64,000 nt of DNA, from NCBI RefSeq assembly GCF_041435195.1, contig NZ_CP108106.1, forward strand, positions 5,247,501-5,311,500. The letters run 5' to 3'. Positions 11,084-19,574 of the stretch are shown piece after piece. Source of the DNA: Streptomyces sp. NBC_00224 (GTDB lineage Bacteria; Actinomycetota; Actinomycetes; Streptomycetales; Streptomycetaceae). How positions within the stretch are numbered: position 1 is the stretch's first letter; every line of letters begins with the position of its first letter. Below the pieces are notes generated by a model. It searched no databases. It saw nothing but the letters and a program-made list of their open reading frames with translations, and had not been told where the DNA came from. A program made the translations under genes and the position numbers.

Positions 11084-11112
11084 ACAACGACGGACGCGGC
11101 ACTTGGGTTACG
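11084..11112 (-). promoter_or_regulatory. predicted sigma-BldN promoter of rsbN
   Basis: Read on the minus strand, CGTAAC (11112-11107) is followed after 17 nt by CGTTGT (11089-11084). I recall the BldN consensus as CGTAAC, about 16 nt, CGTTGA, so this fits apart from spacing and the last base. A start near 11077 would give a leader of about 125 nt to rsbN. Dependence of rsbN on BldN is known in S. venezuelae; the assignment here is from pattern. Confidence 0.5.
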
Positions 11113-11222
11113 GACGAAGGATGATCGGACCACAGTGTGACCGGGCAGCACTGAGTGCTCACCGAAGGTGAGTTGGACCGGGCCGTCCGGAGGCCTGCGC
11201 GGCCTCCGGGATCGGCGGACGT

Positions 11223-12011
11223 CTAGCGGGCGTCTTCGGGGAGGAGCCGGGCGAGAGTGCGCACGGCGCGGTACTGGAGGGTCTTGATGGCGCCCTCGTT
11301 CTTGCCCATGACGCGGGCGGTCTCGGCGACCGAGAGGCCCTGGAGGAAGCGCAGGGTGACGCACTCCTGCTGTTGCGGATTGAGCTTCCGTACGGCTTCG
11401 AGGAGCGCGGCGTTGGAGAGGGACTCCAGGACGGAGTCCTCGGGCGAACGCTCCACTTCATTGGCGTCGAGCATTTCGCCGGTGGTCACTTCCAGGCGGA
11501 AGCGGCTCGACTTGAAGTGGTCCGCGACCAGGTTGCGCGCGATCGTGACCAGCCAGGCGCCGAAATCGCGGCCCTGCCAGGTGAAGGTCGAGATCCGGCG
11601 CAGGGCGCGCAGGAAGGTCTCGCTGGTGAGGTCCTCGGCGGTGGCCTTGCCGCCTACGCGGTAATAGATGTACCGGTACACGGTGTCGCTGTACTGGTCG
11701 TACAGCCGTCCGAAGGCGTCGGCCTCGCCCGCCTGGGCGCGTTCGACGAGGTCCATCATGCGGGCGCTGTCGCTGTCCGCGCTGGGGCGGCGGGCGGTCG
11801 GCGTCGCGGACGTGCCCGTGCTGCGGCCGCCGCTCCGTCTTCCGACCGCGGCACCACCGTCTGCCAGCGCGTAGCAGGCACCGAGGGGTGAGGCGGTGGC
11901 GAAGGCGGGGGCGGTGACGTACGCGGTGGGGACGAAGACGCGCAGACGGTCGACGACCGCTGCGCGCAGCGTAGCCAGGCCCGAGGCGTCAACCCCGACG
12001 TGTGGGTACAC
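11223..12011 (-). CDS. bldN: ECF RNA polymerase sigma factor BldN
   Basis: 262-aa ECF sigma factor that controls aerial mycelium and spore formation genes, including bldM and the chaplins and rodlins. About 86 residues of unusual N-terminal extension (starting VYPHVGVDASG) precede the sigma domains; such a pro-region is the hallmark of BldN, which is made as a proprotein. Sigma region 2 follows (DAFGRLYDQYSDTVYRYIY, AEDLTSETF) and region 4 ends the protein (LPEDAR), with the HTH around LSVAETARVMGKNEGAIKTL. Start GTG 12011 has GGGAG upstream. The anti-sigma gene rsbN follows on the same strand after 269 nt. Confidence 0.95.
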   Translation of the reverse strand: MYPHVGVDASGLATLRAAVVDRLRVFVPTAYVTAPAFATASPLGACYALADGGAAVGRRSGGRSTGTSATPTARRPSADSDSARMMDLVERAQAGEADAFGRLYDQYSDTVYRYIYYRVGGKATAEDLTSETFLRALRRISTFTWQGRDFGAWLVTIARNLVADHFKSSRFRLEVTTGEMLDANEVERSPEDSVLESLSNAALLEAVRKLNPQQQECVTLRFLQGLSVAETARVMGKNEGAIKTLQYRAVRTLARLLPEDAR

Positions 12012-12586
12012 GGGACTCCCAGAGGCAGAGCTTCCATCACGTGCAGTGCGGGACCGTTCACCCGCCGTGGCGATGTGTGGGTTCCGGTATGCGTCTGAGG
12101 AGAATAACGCTTCGTGCAGGGAGCGCTACACCCAGTTGCTCAAATCGTCGATTCCGTCGCTTCTGTTACGTCTATGGGACGGATTGGGTTGCGGAGTGTG
12201 AGCGGGTGGTGGCGTTGTGGTGATCGATGTTGATCGGTTGGGGGGTGGGATGTGGCCGAGTGGGGGGTGGGGGACTGGTGGGGGGTCCCTGCGGGTAAGT
12301 GGTCCCGGATTGGGCCCCACCCCGCCCCTTCACCTGGACCCTCCGGGGGTGGGTGGGGGCTGAGGTGGTCTCCCGGGGGCTCCGCCCCCGGACCCCGCTT
12401 TCGGGGCTCCGCCCCGGCCTTCGTTCGTCTGCGGGCCGCGTGTGGCTGGTCGCGCAGTTCCCCGCGCCCCTCAGGGGGCCGTTCCTCGCGCGCTGGAGGG
12501 GCTGGAGGTGCCGCTTTTAGGGGCGCGGGGAACTGCGCGACCAGCCCCCACCGGGCCCACAGATGAAGCGCAGCCGCGGAACCGTC
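12012..12586. other. 575-nt intergenic region: bldN control region and repeat block
   Basis: No gene is visible here. The part next to bldN (12012-12240) must hold its promoter. On the minus strand CGTAAC (12170-12165) is followed after 17 nt by CGATTT (12147-12142), resembling the rsbN promoter, which would imply self-regulation; this is speculative. BldD is known to repress bldN, but I could not find a clear operator. The part next to the HAD gene (12315-12546) is filled by the composite repeat. Confidence 0.6.
12315..12546. repeat. composite intergenic repeat with long inverted core pair, copy 2
   Basis: The block opens with CCCCACCCCGCCCCTT (12315-12330), continues through a hairpin-prone GGGGGCTCCGCCCCC segment near 12376, and reaches the 28-nt core at 12444-12471. 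An exact inverted copy of the core lies at 12519-12546, leaving a 47-nt loop, so a 28-bp perfect stem can form. It lies just beyond the stop codon of the minus-strand HAD gene, where it could end transcription before bldN. Confidence 0.85.
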
Positions 12587-13549
12587 TCAGCGCCTGCGGC
12601 GGTGCAGGGCCACCGCTGCCGCCGTGCCGCCCGCCAGGGCGCCCACCCCCGCCGCCGCCGGGATCCCCACCTTCGCCGCCTTTCGGCCCGTCCGGTAGTC
12701 GCGCAGGCGCCACTCCCTCGCTCGGGCGTGCTTGCGGAGTTTCGCGTCGGGGTTGATGGCGTAGGGGTGGCCCACCAGGGACAGCATGGGGATGTCGTTG
12801 TGGGAGTCGCTGTATGCCGCGCAGCGTGTGAGGTCCAGGCCCTCCGCCGCCGCCAGGGCGCGTACCGCCTCCGCCTTGGCGGGGCCGTGCAGGGGCTCGC
12901 CCACCAGGCGGCCGGTGTAGACGCCGCTCACGGACTCCGCGACCGTGCCGAGCGCGCCCGTCAGGCCGAGGCGGCGCGCGATGATCGTCGCGGTCTCCAC
13001 CGGCGCGGCCGTCACCAGCCACACCTTCTGGCCCGCGTCCAGGTGTGCCTGGGCCAGCGCGCGTGTGCCGGGCCAGATGCGGTCCGCCATGTACTCGTCG
13101 TAGATCTCCTCGCCGATGGTCATCAGCTCGGAGACGCGGTGGCCCTTGACAATGGACAGGGCGCTCTCGCGCGCGTCCTGCATGTGCTCGGGGTCCTCGA
13201 CCCCGGCGAGCCGGAACCACGCCTGCTGCCAGGCGAACCGGGCCAGGTCGCGGCGCTGGAAGAACTTCCGCTTGTACAGGCCCCGCCCGAAGTGGAAGAT
13301 CGCCGCGCCCTGCATCACCGTGTTGTCGAGGTCGAAGAAGGCGGCGGCCAGGTCGTCCCCGACGACGGGGAACTCCGGAGCCGAGGGGGATTCGGAATCC
13401 GGCTCGGCTTTTCTCCTGGCTTCCGCTTCCGCGAGTTCCGCCAGCTCCTGTTCGGACTTGCGGGCTGCCTCCGCTGCGGCCTCGCCGGCCAGCACGCTGC
13501 GGGCTGTCGCCGAGCGCCTACGAGGGGTGAGCCATCCCAGTACGGCCAT
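12587..13549 (-). CDS. HAD-IB family phosphatase
   Basis: 320-aa HAD phosphatase of the SerB-like IB subfamily. Motif I is [11 protein letters not shown] (nucleophile in DLD), motif II the Thr of WLVTAAPVE, motif III the Lys in GPAKAEAVR, and motif [14 protein letters not shown] charged, Ala/Glu-rich stretch of about 65 residues precedes it, and a Gly/Ala hydrophobic tail with an RRRR end (near 295-320) may touch the membrane. ATG 13549 was chosen: TATGCT lies 6 nt before it, giving a leaderless promoter; a GTG at 13588 would add 13 residues. In streptomycetes this gene commonly sits between bldN and rex. The substrate is unknown. Confidence 0.82.
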   Translation of the reverse strand: MAVLGWLTPRRRSATARSVLAGEAAAEAARKSEQELAELAEAEARRKAEPDSESPSAPEFPVVGDDLAAAFFDLDNTVMQGAAIFHFGRGLYKRKFFQRRDLARFAWQQAWFRLAGVEDPEHMQDARESALSIVKGHRVSELMTIGEEIYDEYMADRIWPGTRALAQAHLDAGQKVWLVTAAPVETATIIARRLGLTGALGTVAESVSGVYTGRLVGEPLHGPAKAEAVRALAAAEGLDLTRCAAYSDSHNDIPMLSLVGHPYAINPDAKLRKHARAREWRLRDYRTGRKAAKVGIPAAAGVGALAGGTAAAVALHRRRR

Positions 13550-13697
13550 GTCGTGAGCATAGCCAGTATGTTCGGTCCCGCCCGACACGCCGGGATGCGG
13601 TGGCGTGAACTCTGCGAGGCGGGACTGTTAAACGGGTCGGACGGGACTGATCCCGCTTATGGGCGGGCCCCCTTCGCCGTAGGCGGAGAATGGACTC

Positions 13698-13988
13698 ATG
13701 AGTCCTCTCTTTCGGCGGGGGAAGTCCCCGCAGAGCCCCGACCGGTCCGCCCCGCCGCTCGTCACGCTCATCGGCAAGCCCGGCTGCCATCTCTGCGACG
13801 ACGCCCGCGTCGTCGTCGAGCGCGTGTGCGCCGAGACCGGTGCGGTGTGGGAGGAGAAGGACATCACTCAGGACGAGGCGCTGCACCGCGAGTACTGGGA
13901 GCAGATTCCGGTCGTCCTCGTCGACGGCGCGCAGCACACCTTCTGGCGCGTGGACCCCGCGCGCCTCAGGAGCGCGCTGAGCGTGTGA
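13698..13988 (+). CDS. glutaredoxin-like (DUF836-type) thioredoxin-fold protein
   Basis: 96-aa thioredoxin-fold protein. The redox pair is Cys30-His-Leu-Cys33 in GKPGCHLCDDA, followed by the cis-Pro loop QIPVVLVDG. It should act in thiol-disulfide exchange in the cytoplasm. The first 20 residues are basic and Ser/Pro-rich and lie outside the fold. It is divergent from the HAD phosphatase (148 nt gap) and comes 342 nt before rex, so it shares a redox-related neighbourhood. Confidence 0.85.
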   Translation: MSPLFRRGKSPQSPDRSAPPLVTLIGKPGCHLCDDARVVVERVCAETGAVWEEKDITQDEALHREYWEQIPVVLVDGAQHTFWRVDPARLRSALSV

Positions 13989-14237
13989 GGTGCGTGAGGT
14001 GGGTGCGGCGGCTGTGTGCGCGTCCGGGCCCCGCCCGCCCGTGATCGAGTGGGTGATCAGCGGTAGTTGTGGTTACCATCGAGGTCGTTTTGTCGTGTTC
14101 GGGGGTGACATCGTGGAGAGGTGTGTACGGTTTTGCCCCCTTCGGGTTCTCAACGGACCGACTCCGCTGTCGGTTCCCGGAAATCGGCGCCGGTTCGCGT
14201 GAGCCCGGTCACTTTGCTCGGACAAAGCGGACACCAT

Positions 14238-14259
14238 CTTTGTGCACGCGTTCACAAAG
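14238..14259 (+). promoter_or_regulatory. Rex operator (ROP) upstream of rex-hemACD
   Basis: Inverted repeat with 7-bp arms, CTTTGTG (14238-14244) and CACAAAG (14253-14259). The inner part TGTGCACGCGTTCACA differs in one base from the Rex operator form TGTGAACnnnTTCACA. A -10-like TAGCCT follows at 14263-14268, so bound Rex would block RNA polymerase. Rex leaves this site when NADH is high. The rest of the 342-nt gap (13989-14330) holds no gene I can see. Confidence 0.92.
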
Positions 14260-14330
14260 ACATAGCCTGCATTCGACGGGGCGGTCCTGGGACACATGGC
14301 CGCCTGCCTCGCTCATCCCGCAGGAGCACC

Positions 14331-15113
14331 GTGGCAACTGGCCGAACTCACCGACCGGCGACCCGTAGCCGAGGAATCCCCGAGGCCACCGTCGCCAGGC
14401 TTCCGCTGTATCTGCGTGCGCTGACCGGACTGTCGGAGCGCTCCGTACCCACGGTCTCCTCCGAGGAGCTGGCCGCGGCCGCGGGGGTCAACTCCGCGAA
14501 GCTGCGCAAGGACTTCTCGTACCTCGGCTCCTACGGGACCAGGGGCGTCGGCTACGACGTCGAGTACCTCGTCTACCAGATCTCCCGCGAGCTCGGCCTG
14601 ACCCAGGACTGGCCCGTCGTCATCGTCGGCATCGGAAACCTCGGCGCGGCTCTCGCCAACTACGGCGGGTTCGCCTCCCGTGGCTTCCGGGTCGCCGCGC
14701 TGATCGACGCGGACCCCGCGATGGCGGGCAAGCCCGTCGCCGGGATCCCGGTGCAGCACTCCGACGAGCTGGAGAAGATCATCAGCGACAACGGTGTCTC
14801 CATCGGCGTCATCGCGACGCCGGCGGGCGCCGCGCAGCCGGTCTGCGACCGCCTGGTCGCCGCCGGTGTCACCTCCATCCTGAACTTCGCGCCGACGGTC
14901 CTGTCGGTGCCCGAGGGCGTCGACGTACGCAAGGTCGACCTCTCCATCGAGCTGCAGATCCTCGCCTTCCACGAGCAGCGCAAGGCCGGTGAGGACGCGG
15001 CCGCGGCCGAGGCCGGCGGTGGCTCTGAGGTAGTGACGCCCGCGGTGCGCGGCGGCGCGGCCGTGGACCGGAAGGGACCCGACGGGGACATGCCCGCCGT
15101 GATGCCGGCATGA
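14331..15113 (+). CDS. rex: redox-sensing transcriptional repressor Rex
   Basis: 260-aa repressor that senses the NADH/NAD+ ratio. The N-terminal winged helix (about 17-85; RLPLYLRALTGL, ELAAAAGVNSAKLRKDFSYLG) binds the operator; the Rossmann domain (about 88-215) has VVIVGIGNLGAALANY as the nucleotide loop, and a domain-swapped helix ends with SIELQILAFHEQRKAGE. The last 30 residues are Gly/Ala-rich and variable. GTG 14331 has AGGAG (14322-14326) just upstream. The stop overlaps the hemA start (ATGA). In S. coelicolor Rex represses this operon and respiratory genes such as cydABCD. Confidence 0.96.
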   Translation: MATGRTHRPATRSRGIPEATVARLPLYLRALTGLSERSVPTVSSEELAAAAGVNSAKLRKDFSYLGSYGTRGVGYDVEYLVYQISRELGLTQDWPVVIVGIGNLGAALANYGGFASRGFRVAALIDADPAMAGKPVAGIPVQHSDELEKIISDNGVSIGVIATPAGAAQPVCDRLVAAGVTSILNFAPTVLSVPEGVDVRKVDLSIELQILAFHEQRKAGEDAAAAEAGGGSEVVTPAVRGGAAVDRKGPDGDMPAVMPA

Positions 15114-16717
15114 GCCTCCTGGTCGTCGGCCTCAGCCACCGCAGCGCCCCCGTCAGCATCCTTGAGCGGGCCTCGCTGTCCGCGGACACGCAGGTCAAGC
15201 TGCTTCAGGACACCCTCGCCGCGGAGCCCGCGGCCGAGGCGGCGGTACTGGCCACCTGCAACCGGATCGAGCTGTACGCGGACGTGGACAAGTTCCACGC
15301 GGGCGTCGCCGAGCTCTCCACGCTGCTCGCCCAGCACAGCGGCGTCGGCCTGGAGGAGCTCACTCCGTATCTCTATGTGCACTACGAGGACCGGGCCGTC
15401 CACCACCTCTTCTCGGTGGCGTGCGGGCTGGACTCGATGGTCGTGGGCGAGGGGCAGATCCTCGGCCAGATCAAGGACACGCTCGCGCTGGGGCAGGAGC
15501 TCCACACCGCCGGGCGGCTCCTCAACGACCTGTTCCAGCAGGCCCTGCGGGTCGGCAAGCGCGCCCACAGCGAGACCGGCATCGACCGGGCCGGACAGTC
15601 CCTGGTCACCTTCGGCCTGGAGCAGCTGGCCGTCGGCGTGCCGGTGGAGACCTGGGCCAAGGACAAGCGCGCCCTGGTGATCGGCGCGGGATCGATGTCC
15701 TCGCTGGCCGCGGCGACGCTGGCGCGCGCCGGAGTGCGCGAGGTGATCGTCGCCAACCGCACGCCCGGCCGTGCCGAGCGCCTGGTCGAGATCCTCGCGG
15801 AGTCGGGCACGGCCGCCCGCGCCGTGCCGATGGGCGATGTCGCGCGCGAGCTGACACGAGTCGACGTGGCGGTTTCCTGTACGGGCGCGACCGGTCTGGT
15901 CCTGACGGCTCAGGCCGTCGGCGAGGCGCTCGGCGCCCCGGTCGCCGCCGCGCCGGCTCCCGCGGGCCACGCGCCCGCCGCCGAGGGCTGCCCCGTCGAC
16001 TTCGCCGCCACGGCCGCCGCCGGCGCCGGACTCGCCGCGTACACGGCGGTCGCCGAGGCCGCCGACGCCGTACGCGAACAGGGCGAGCCGGTCGACGCCG
16101 ACTCCCTGGAGCTGCACGGCAGTTGGGCCGACAACGCCACCGGCGCCCGGCCCGCCGCGCGCCGCCGCATCCCCGCGCAGAGCGGCCCGGTCCGGCTCGC
16201 GCTGCTCGACCTCGCCATGCCGCGCGACATCGACGCCGCCGTCCACCGCATCCCGGGCGTGCGCCTCGTCGACATCGAGTCGCTCGCCGAGGCCTCGGCC
16301 GACGCGCCGATGGCCGCCGACGTCGACCAGGTCCGCTCGATCGTCTCCGACGAGGTCGCGGCCTTCGGCGCCGCCCAGCGCGCCGCGCACATCACGCCGA
16401 CCGTGGTCGCGCTGCGCGCGATGGCCGCCGACGTGGTGGCCGGCGAAGTGGCGCGCCTGGAGGGGCGGCTGCCCGACCTGGACGAGAAGCAGCGCGCCGA
16501 GGTCACCCAGACCGTGCGCCGCGTCGTCGACAAGCTCCTGCACGCGCCGACCGTGCGGATCAAGCAGCTGGCGGCCGAGCCCGGCGGCGCCGGGTACGCG
16601 GACGCGCTGCGCACTCTCTTCGACCTCGACCCGGAGACGGTCGCCGCCGTGTCGCGGGCCGATCTGAACGACGTCGACGTCAAGAACCGAGACGCGAAGA
16701 ACCGAGGGCGGTCATGA
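15110..16717 (+). CDS. hemA: glutamyl-tRNA reductase
   Basis: 535-aa enzyme that reduces glutamyl-tRNA(Glu) to glutamate-1-semialdehyde with NADPH, the first step of C5 tetrapyrrole synthesis. The catalytic Cys50 is in ATCNRIELY, the substrate region has GLDSMVVGEGQILGQIK, and the NADPH domain has VIGAGSMSSLAA. Between about residues 275 and 355 lies an Ala/Gly/Pro-rich insertion that makes the protein some 100 residues longer than typical GluTRs; the NADPH domain resumes at LALLDLAMPRDID. The dimerisation domain follows. ATGA overlaps join it to rex and hemC. Confidence 0.96.
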   Translation: MSLLVVGLSHRSAPVSILERASLSADTQVKLLQDTLAAEPAAEAAVLATCNRIELYADVDKFHAGVAELSTLLAQHSGVGLEELTPYLYVHYEDRAVHHLFSVACGLDSMVVGEGQILGQIKDTLALGQELHTAGRLLNDLFQQALRVGKRAHSETGIDRAGQSLVTFGLEQLAVGVPVETWAKDKRALVIGAGSMSSLAAATLARAGVREVIVANRTPGRAERLVEILAESGTAARAVPMGDVARELTRVDVAVSCTGATGLVLTAQAVGEALGAPVAAAPAPAGHAPAAEGCPVDFAATAAAGAGLAAYTAVAEAADAVREQGEPVDADSLELHGSWADNATGARPAARRRIPAQSGPVRLALLDLAMPRDIDAAVHRIPGVRLVDIESLAEASADAPMAADVDQVRSIVSDEVAAFGAAQRAAHITPTVVALRAMAADVVAGEVARLEGRLPDLDEKQRAEVTQTVRRVVDKLLHAPTVRIKQLAAEPGGAGYADALRTLFDLDPETVAAVSRADLNDVDVKNRDAKNRGRS

Positions 16718-17688
16718 CCCAGAAAGCACTGAGGCTGGGGACCAGGCGCAGCATGCTCGCCATGGCCCAGTCCGGCCAGGTGGCCGACGCCGTACGGCAG
16801 TTGACCGGGCGTCCGGTCGAGCTGGTGGAGATCACCACGTACGGCGACACCTCGCGCGAGCACCTGGCGCAGATCGGCGGCACGGGCGTCTTCGTGACCG
16901 CGCTGCGCGACGCGCTGCTGCGCGGTGACGTCGACTTCGCCGTGCACTCGCTCAAGGACCTGCCGACCGCGCAGCCCGACGACCTCGTGCTCGCCGCCGT
17001 GCCGGTCCGCGAGGACCCGCGCGACGTGCTCGTGGCGCGCGACGGGCTGACCCTGACCGAGCTGGCCGCCGCCGCCGAGGGCCGTCCGGTCCGCATAGGC
17101 ACCGGCTCGCCCCGGCGCATGTCGCAGCTGAACGCGTACGCGCGCAGCCACGGCCTCGCCGTCGAAACCGTGCCGATCCGGGGGAACATCGACACCCGGA
17201 TCGGATTCGCGCACAGCGGTGAACTCGACGCGGTGGTACTCGCCGCGGCCGGGCTCAACCGCATCGGCAGGATCGGTGAGGTGACCGATTTCCTTCCGGT
17301 CGACACCATGCTGCCCGCCCCCGGCCAGGGGGCACTGGCGATCGAGTGCACGGCAGCAGATGCCGACCTCGCCGCCGCGCTCGCCGAGCTCGACGACCCG
17401 TACACCCGGGTCGCCGTGACCGCCGAGCGGTCCCTGCTCGCCGCCCTGGAGGCCGGCTGTTCCGCACCTGTGGGTGCCTACGCCGACCTGCTGGCCGACG
17501 GACAGGTTGTTCATGAGATGCGCCTGCGCGGCGTCGTCGGTACCACCGACGGCTCGACGCTGGTGCAGCTGTCCATCACCGGTCCCGTACCTGCGTCGCA
17601 CGACGAAGCCGTGGCGCTCGGTCGCGAACTCGCGGTCGAGATGCTTGCCAAGGGTGCGGCCGGTCTTATGGGGGAGCGAGCACTTTGA
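16714..17688 (+). CDS. hemC: hydroxymethylbilane synthase (porphobilinogen deaminase)
   Basis: 324-aa enzyme that joins four porphobilinogens into hydroxymethylbilane. It shows the N-terminal LRLGTRRSMLAMAQS, the active-site HSLKDLPT with its Asp, the basic GSPRRMSQL and the RGNIDTR segment. Cys249 in EAGCSAPVGAY carries the dipyrromethane cofactor. The start overlaps the hemA stop (ATGA) and the stop overlaps the hemD start, so all four genes of the operon are coupled. Confidence 0.97.
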   Translation: MTQKALRLGTRRSMLAMAQSGQVADAVRQLTGRPVELVEITTYGDTSREHLAQIGGTGVFVTALRDALLRGDVDFAVHSLKDLPTAQPDDLVLAAVPVREDPRDVLVARDGLTLTELAAAAEGRPVRIGTGSPRRMSQLNAYARSHGLAVETVPIRGNIDTRIGFAHSGELDAVVLAAAGLNRIGRIGEVTDFLPVDTMLPAPGQGALAIECTAADADLAAALAELDDPYTRVAVTAERSLLAALEAGCSAPVGAYADLLADGQVVHEMRLRGVVGTTDGSTLVQLSITGPVPASHDEAVALGRELAVEMLAKGAAGLMGERAL

Positions 17689-19349
17689 GCCCCACCAACT
17701 CCTCGAACCTTCCCGCCGTCTCCGCGCACGGGTGCGTCACCTTCCTCGGTGCCGGCCCAGGAGACCCGGGACTGCTGACGCTGCGCGCCGTGGAAGCGCT
17801 GGCGTCGGCCGATGTCCTGATCGCCGAGCCGGCTGTGCTCGACGTGGTTCGCGCGCATGCGCGGGCAGGTGTGGACACGCCTCAGCTGACGGTAGTTGAC
17901 GAGACGTCAGCAACCGTTGGTGTCCCCGTGTTGCGGGACGCCGCCAATCTTGTCATGGAGGCCGCACGCTCCGGCAGGCGGGTGGTGCGTGCGGTAGCGG
18001 GCGACCCGGGCCTGGACGGCAGGGCGGGCGACGAGATGCTCGCCTGCGCCTCGGAGGGCATCCCCTTCGAGGTCGTGCCGGGTGTCGCGACGGCGGTGGG
18101 CGTACCCGCGTACGCCGGTGTTCCGCTCAGCGACACCTCGGGCGGCGCCGATGTGCGCTTCGTCGACGCGCGCAGCGCGGGCGAGCGCTGCTGGACCGAG
18201 GTCGGCGCGAGCGACGGCACGGTCGTCGTCTCCGCGACCCTGGAGACCGTGGCCGCGGCGGCGGGCGAACTCGTCGCGGCGGGCCGCAAGCCCGACACCC
18301 CGATGACGGTGACGGTCGCCGGTACGACCACGCGCCAGCGCACCTGGAACGCGACGCTCGGCTCGGTCGCCCAGGTCCTCAAGCAGGCGAAGGTGCTGCC
18401 GTCGCCGGACGGGCACCAGCCGGTCATAGCCGTGGTCGGTGAGCGCACCGCCGCGGCCCAGCGCGACCGGCTGTCGTGGTTCGAGTCCAAGCCGCTCTTC
18501 GGGTGGCGTGTCCTCGTACCGCGTACGAAGGAGCAGGCGGCGTCGCTCTCCGACCAACTGCGTTCGTACGGTGCGGTGCCGCACGAGGTGCCGACCATCG
18601 CCGTCGAGCCGCCGCGCACGCCGCAGCAGATGGAGCGCGCGGTCAAGGGCCTGGTGACGGGCCGCTACGAGTGGATCGCCTTCACCTCGGTGAACGCGGT
18701 CAAGGCGGTGCGCGAGAAGTTCGAGGAGTACGGGCTCGACGCGCGCGCGTTCGCGGGCATCAAGGTCGCGGCGGTCGGCGAGCAGACGGCGGCGGCGCTG
18801 GTGGAGTTCGGCGTCAAGCCGGACCTGGTGCCGAGCGGCGAGCAGTCGGCGGCCGGCCTCCTTGAGGACTGGCCCCCGTACGACCCGGTCTTCGACCCGA
18901 TCGACCGCGTCTTCCTGCCGCGTGCCGACATCGCCACCGAGACGCTGGTGGCCGGGCTGATCGAGCTGGGCTGGGAGGTGGACGACGTCACGGCCTACCG
19001 GACCGTGCGCGCGTCGCCGCCCCCGGCCGACACCCGTGAGGCGATCAAGGGCGGCGGGTTCGACGCGGTGCTCTTCACGTCGTCGTCGACCGTGCGGAAC
19101 CTGGTCGGGATCGCGGGCAAGCCGCACAACGTGACCGTGATCGCGTGCATCGGCCCGGCCACGGCCAAGACGGCCGAGGAGCACGGGCTGCGGGTGGACG
19201 TGATGGCGCCCGAGCCGTCGGTGCTGAAGCTGGCGGAGGCGTTGGCGGAGTTCGGGGCGGCGCGGCGGGATGCGGCCGTGGAGGCCGGGGAGCACGTGAC
19301 GCGGCCGAGCGAGCGTCGGCCGGGGGCGCGGCGCCGTCGCACCACCTGA
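17685..19349 (+). CDS. hemD: uroporphyrinogen-III C-methyltransferase / uroporphyrinogen-III synthase fusion
   Basis: 554-aa two-domain enzyme. Residues about 15-250 form a SAM-dependent uroporphyrinogen methyltransferase (VTFLGAGPGDPGLLTLRA, VVPGVATAVGVPAYAGVP), feeding sirohaem and cobalamin. Residues about 265-520 form uroporphyrinogen-III synthase (RVLVPRTKEQAASLS, FTSVNAVKAV, FTSSSTVRNL, CIGPATAKTAEEHGL), which closes the ring made by HemC. The basic tail is not conserved. The TTG at 17685 overlaps the hemC stop and has GGGGAG upstream. Such fusions are usual in actinobacteria. A core intergenic repeat follows. Confidence 0.94.
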   Translation: MSPTNSSNLPAVSAHGCVTFLGAGPGDPGLLTLRAVEALASADVLIAEPAVLDVVRAHARAGVDTPQLTVVDETSATVGVPVLRDAANLVMEAARSGRRVVRAVAGDPGLDGRAGDEMLACASEGIPFEVVPGVATAVGVPAYAGVPLSDTSGGADVRFVDARSAGERCWTEVGASDGTVVVSATLETVAAAAGELVAAGRKPDTPMTVTVAGTTTRQRTWNATLGSVAQVLKQAKVLPSPDGHQPVIAVVGERTAAAQRDRLSWFESKPLFGWRVLVPRTKEQAASLSDQLRSYGAVPHEVPTIAVEPPRTPQQMERAVKGLVTGRYEWIAFTSVNAVKAVREKFEEYGLDARAFAGIKVAAVGEQTAAALVEFGVKPDLVPSGEQSAAGLLEDWPPYDPVFDPIDRVFLPRADIATETLVAGLIELGWEVDDVTAYRTVRASPPPADTREAIKGGGFDAVLFTSSSTVRNLVGIAGKPHNVTVIACIGPATAKTAEEHGLRVDVMAPEPSVLKLAEALAEFGAARRDAAVEAGEHVTRPSERRPGARRRRTT

Positions 19350-19428
19350 GCCCGTGGGCGGCCCGGGGGCAGAGCCCCCGGCCCCCCGGCGGGCTTCGCC
19401 CGGCCCTGTTCGTCTGCGGACCGTATGT

Positions 19429-19456
19429 GGCTGGTCGCGCAGTTCCCCGCGCCCCT
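19429..19456 (+). repeat. intergenic repeat core, copy 3
   Basis: Exact 28-nt copy of the core (GGCTGGTCGCGCAG and onward to GCGCCCCT) between hemD and hemB, preceded by the usual CGTCTGCGGACCGT flank. A shortened inverse arm (AGGGGCGCGGGG, about 19465-19476) follows, allowing a 12-bp stem. It probably marks the end of the rex-hem operon, which would put hemB under its own promoter. Confidence 0.75.
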
Positions 19457-19574
19457 AACTACCCAGGGGCGCGGGGGTGAAGCCCCCGGCAGCTTGCCCC
19501 GACCCACCACCCGGCCGCCCGGGGCAACCCGGGGTGGGGCAAAACCCCCCGGCCCACCGGCGTAGCGTAGGCGC

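Noticed and set aside
12012..12240. BldD operator upstream of bldN
   Set aside because: Known biology predicts one, but no stretch fits the palindromic BldD form well enough to report.
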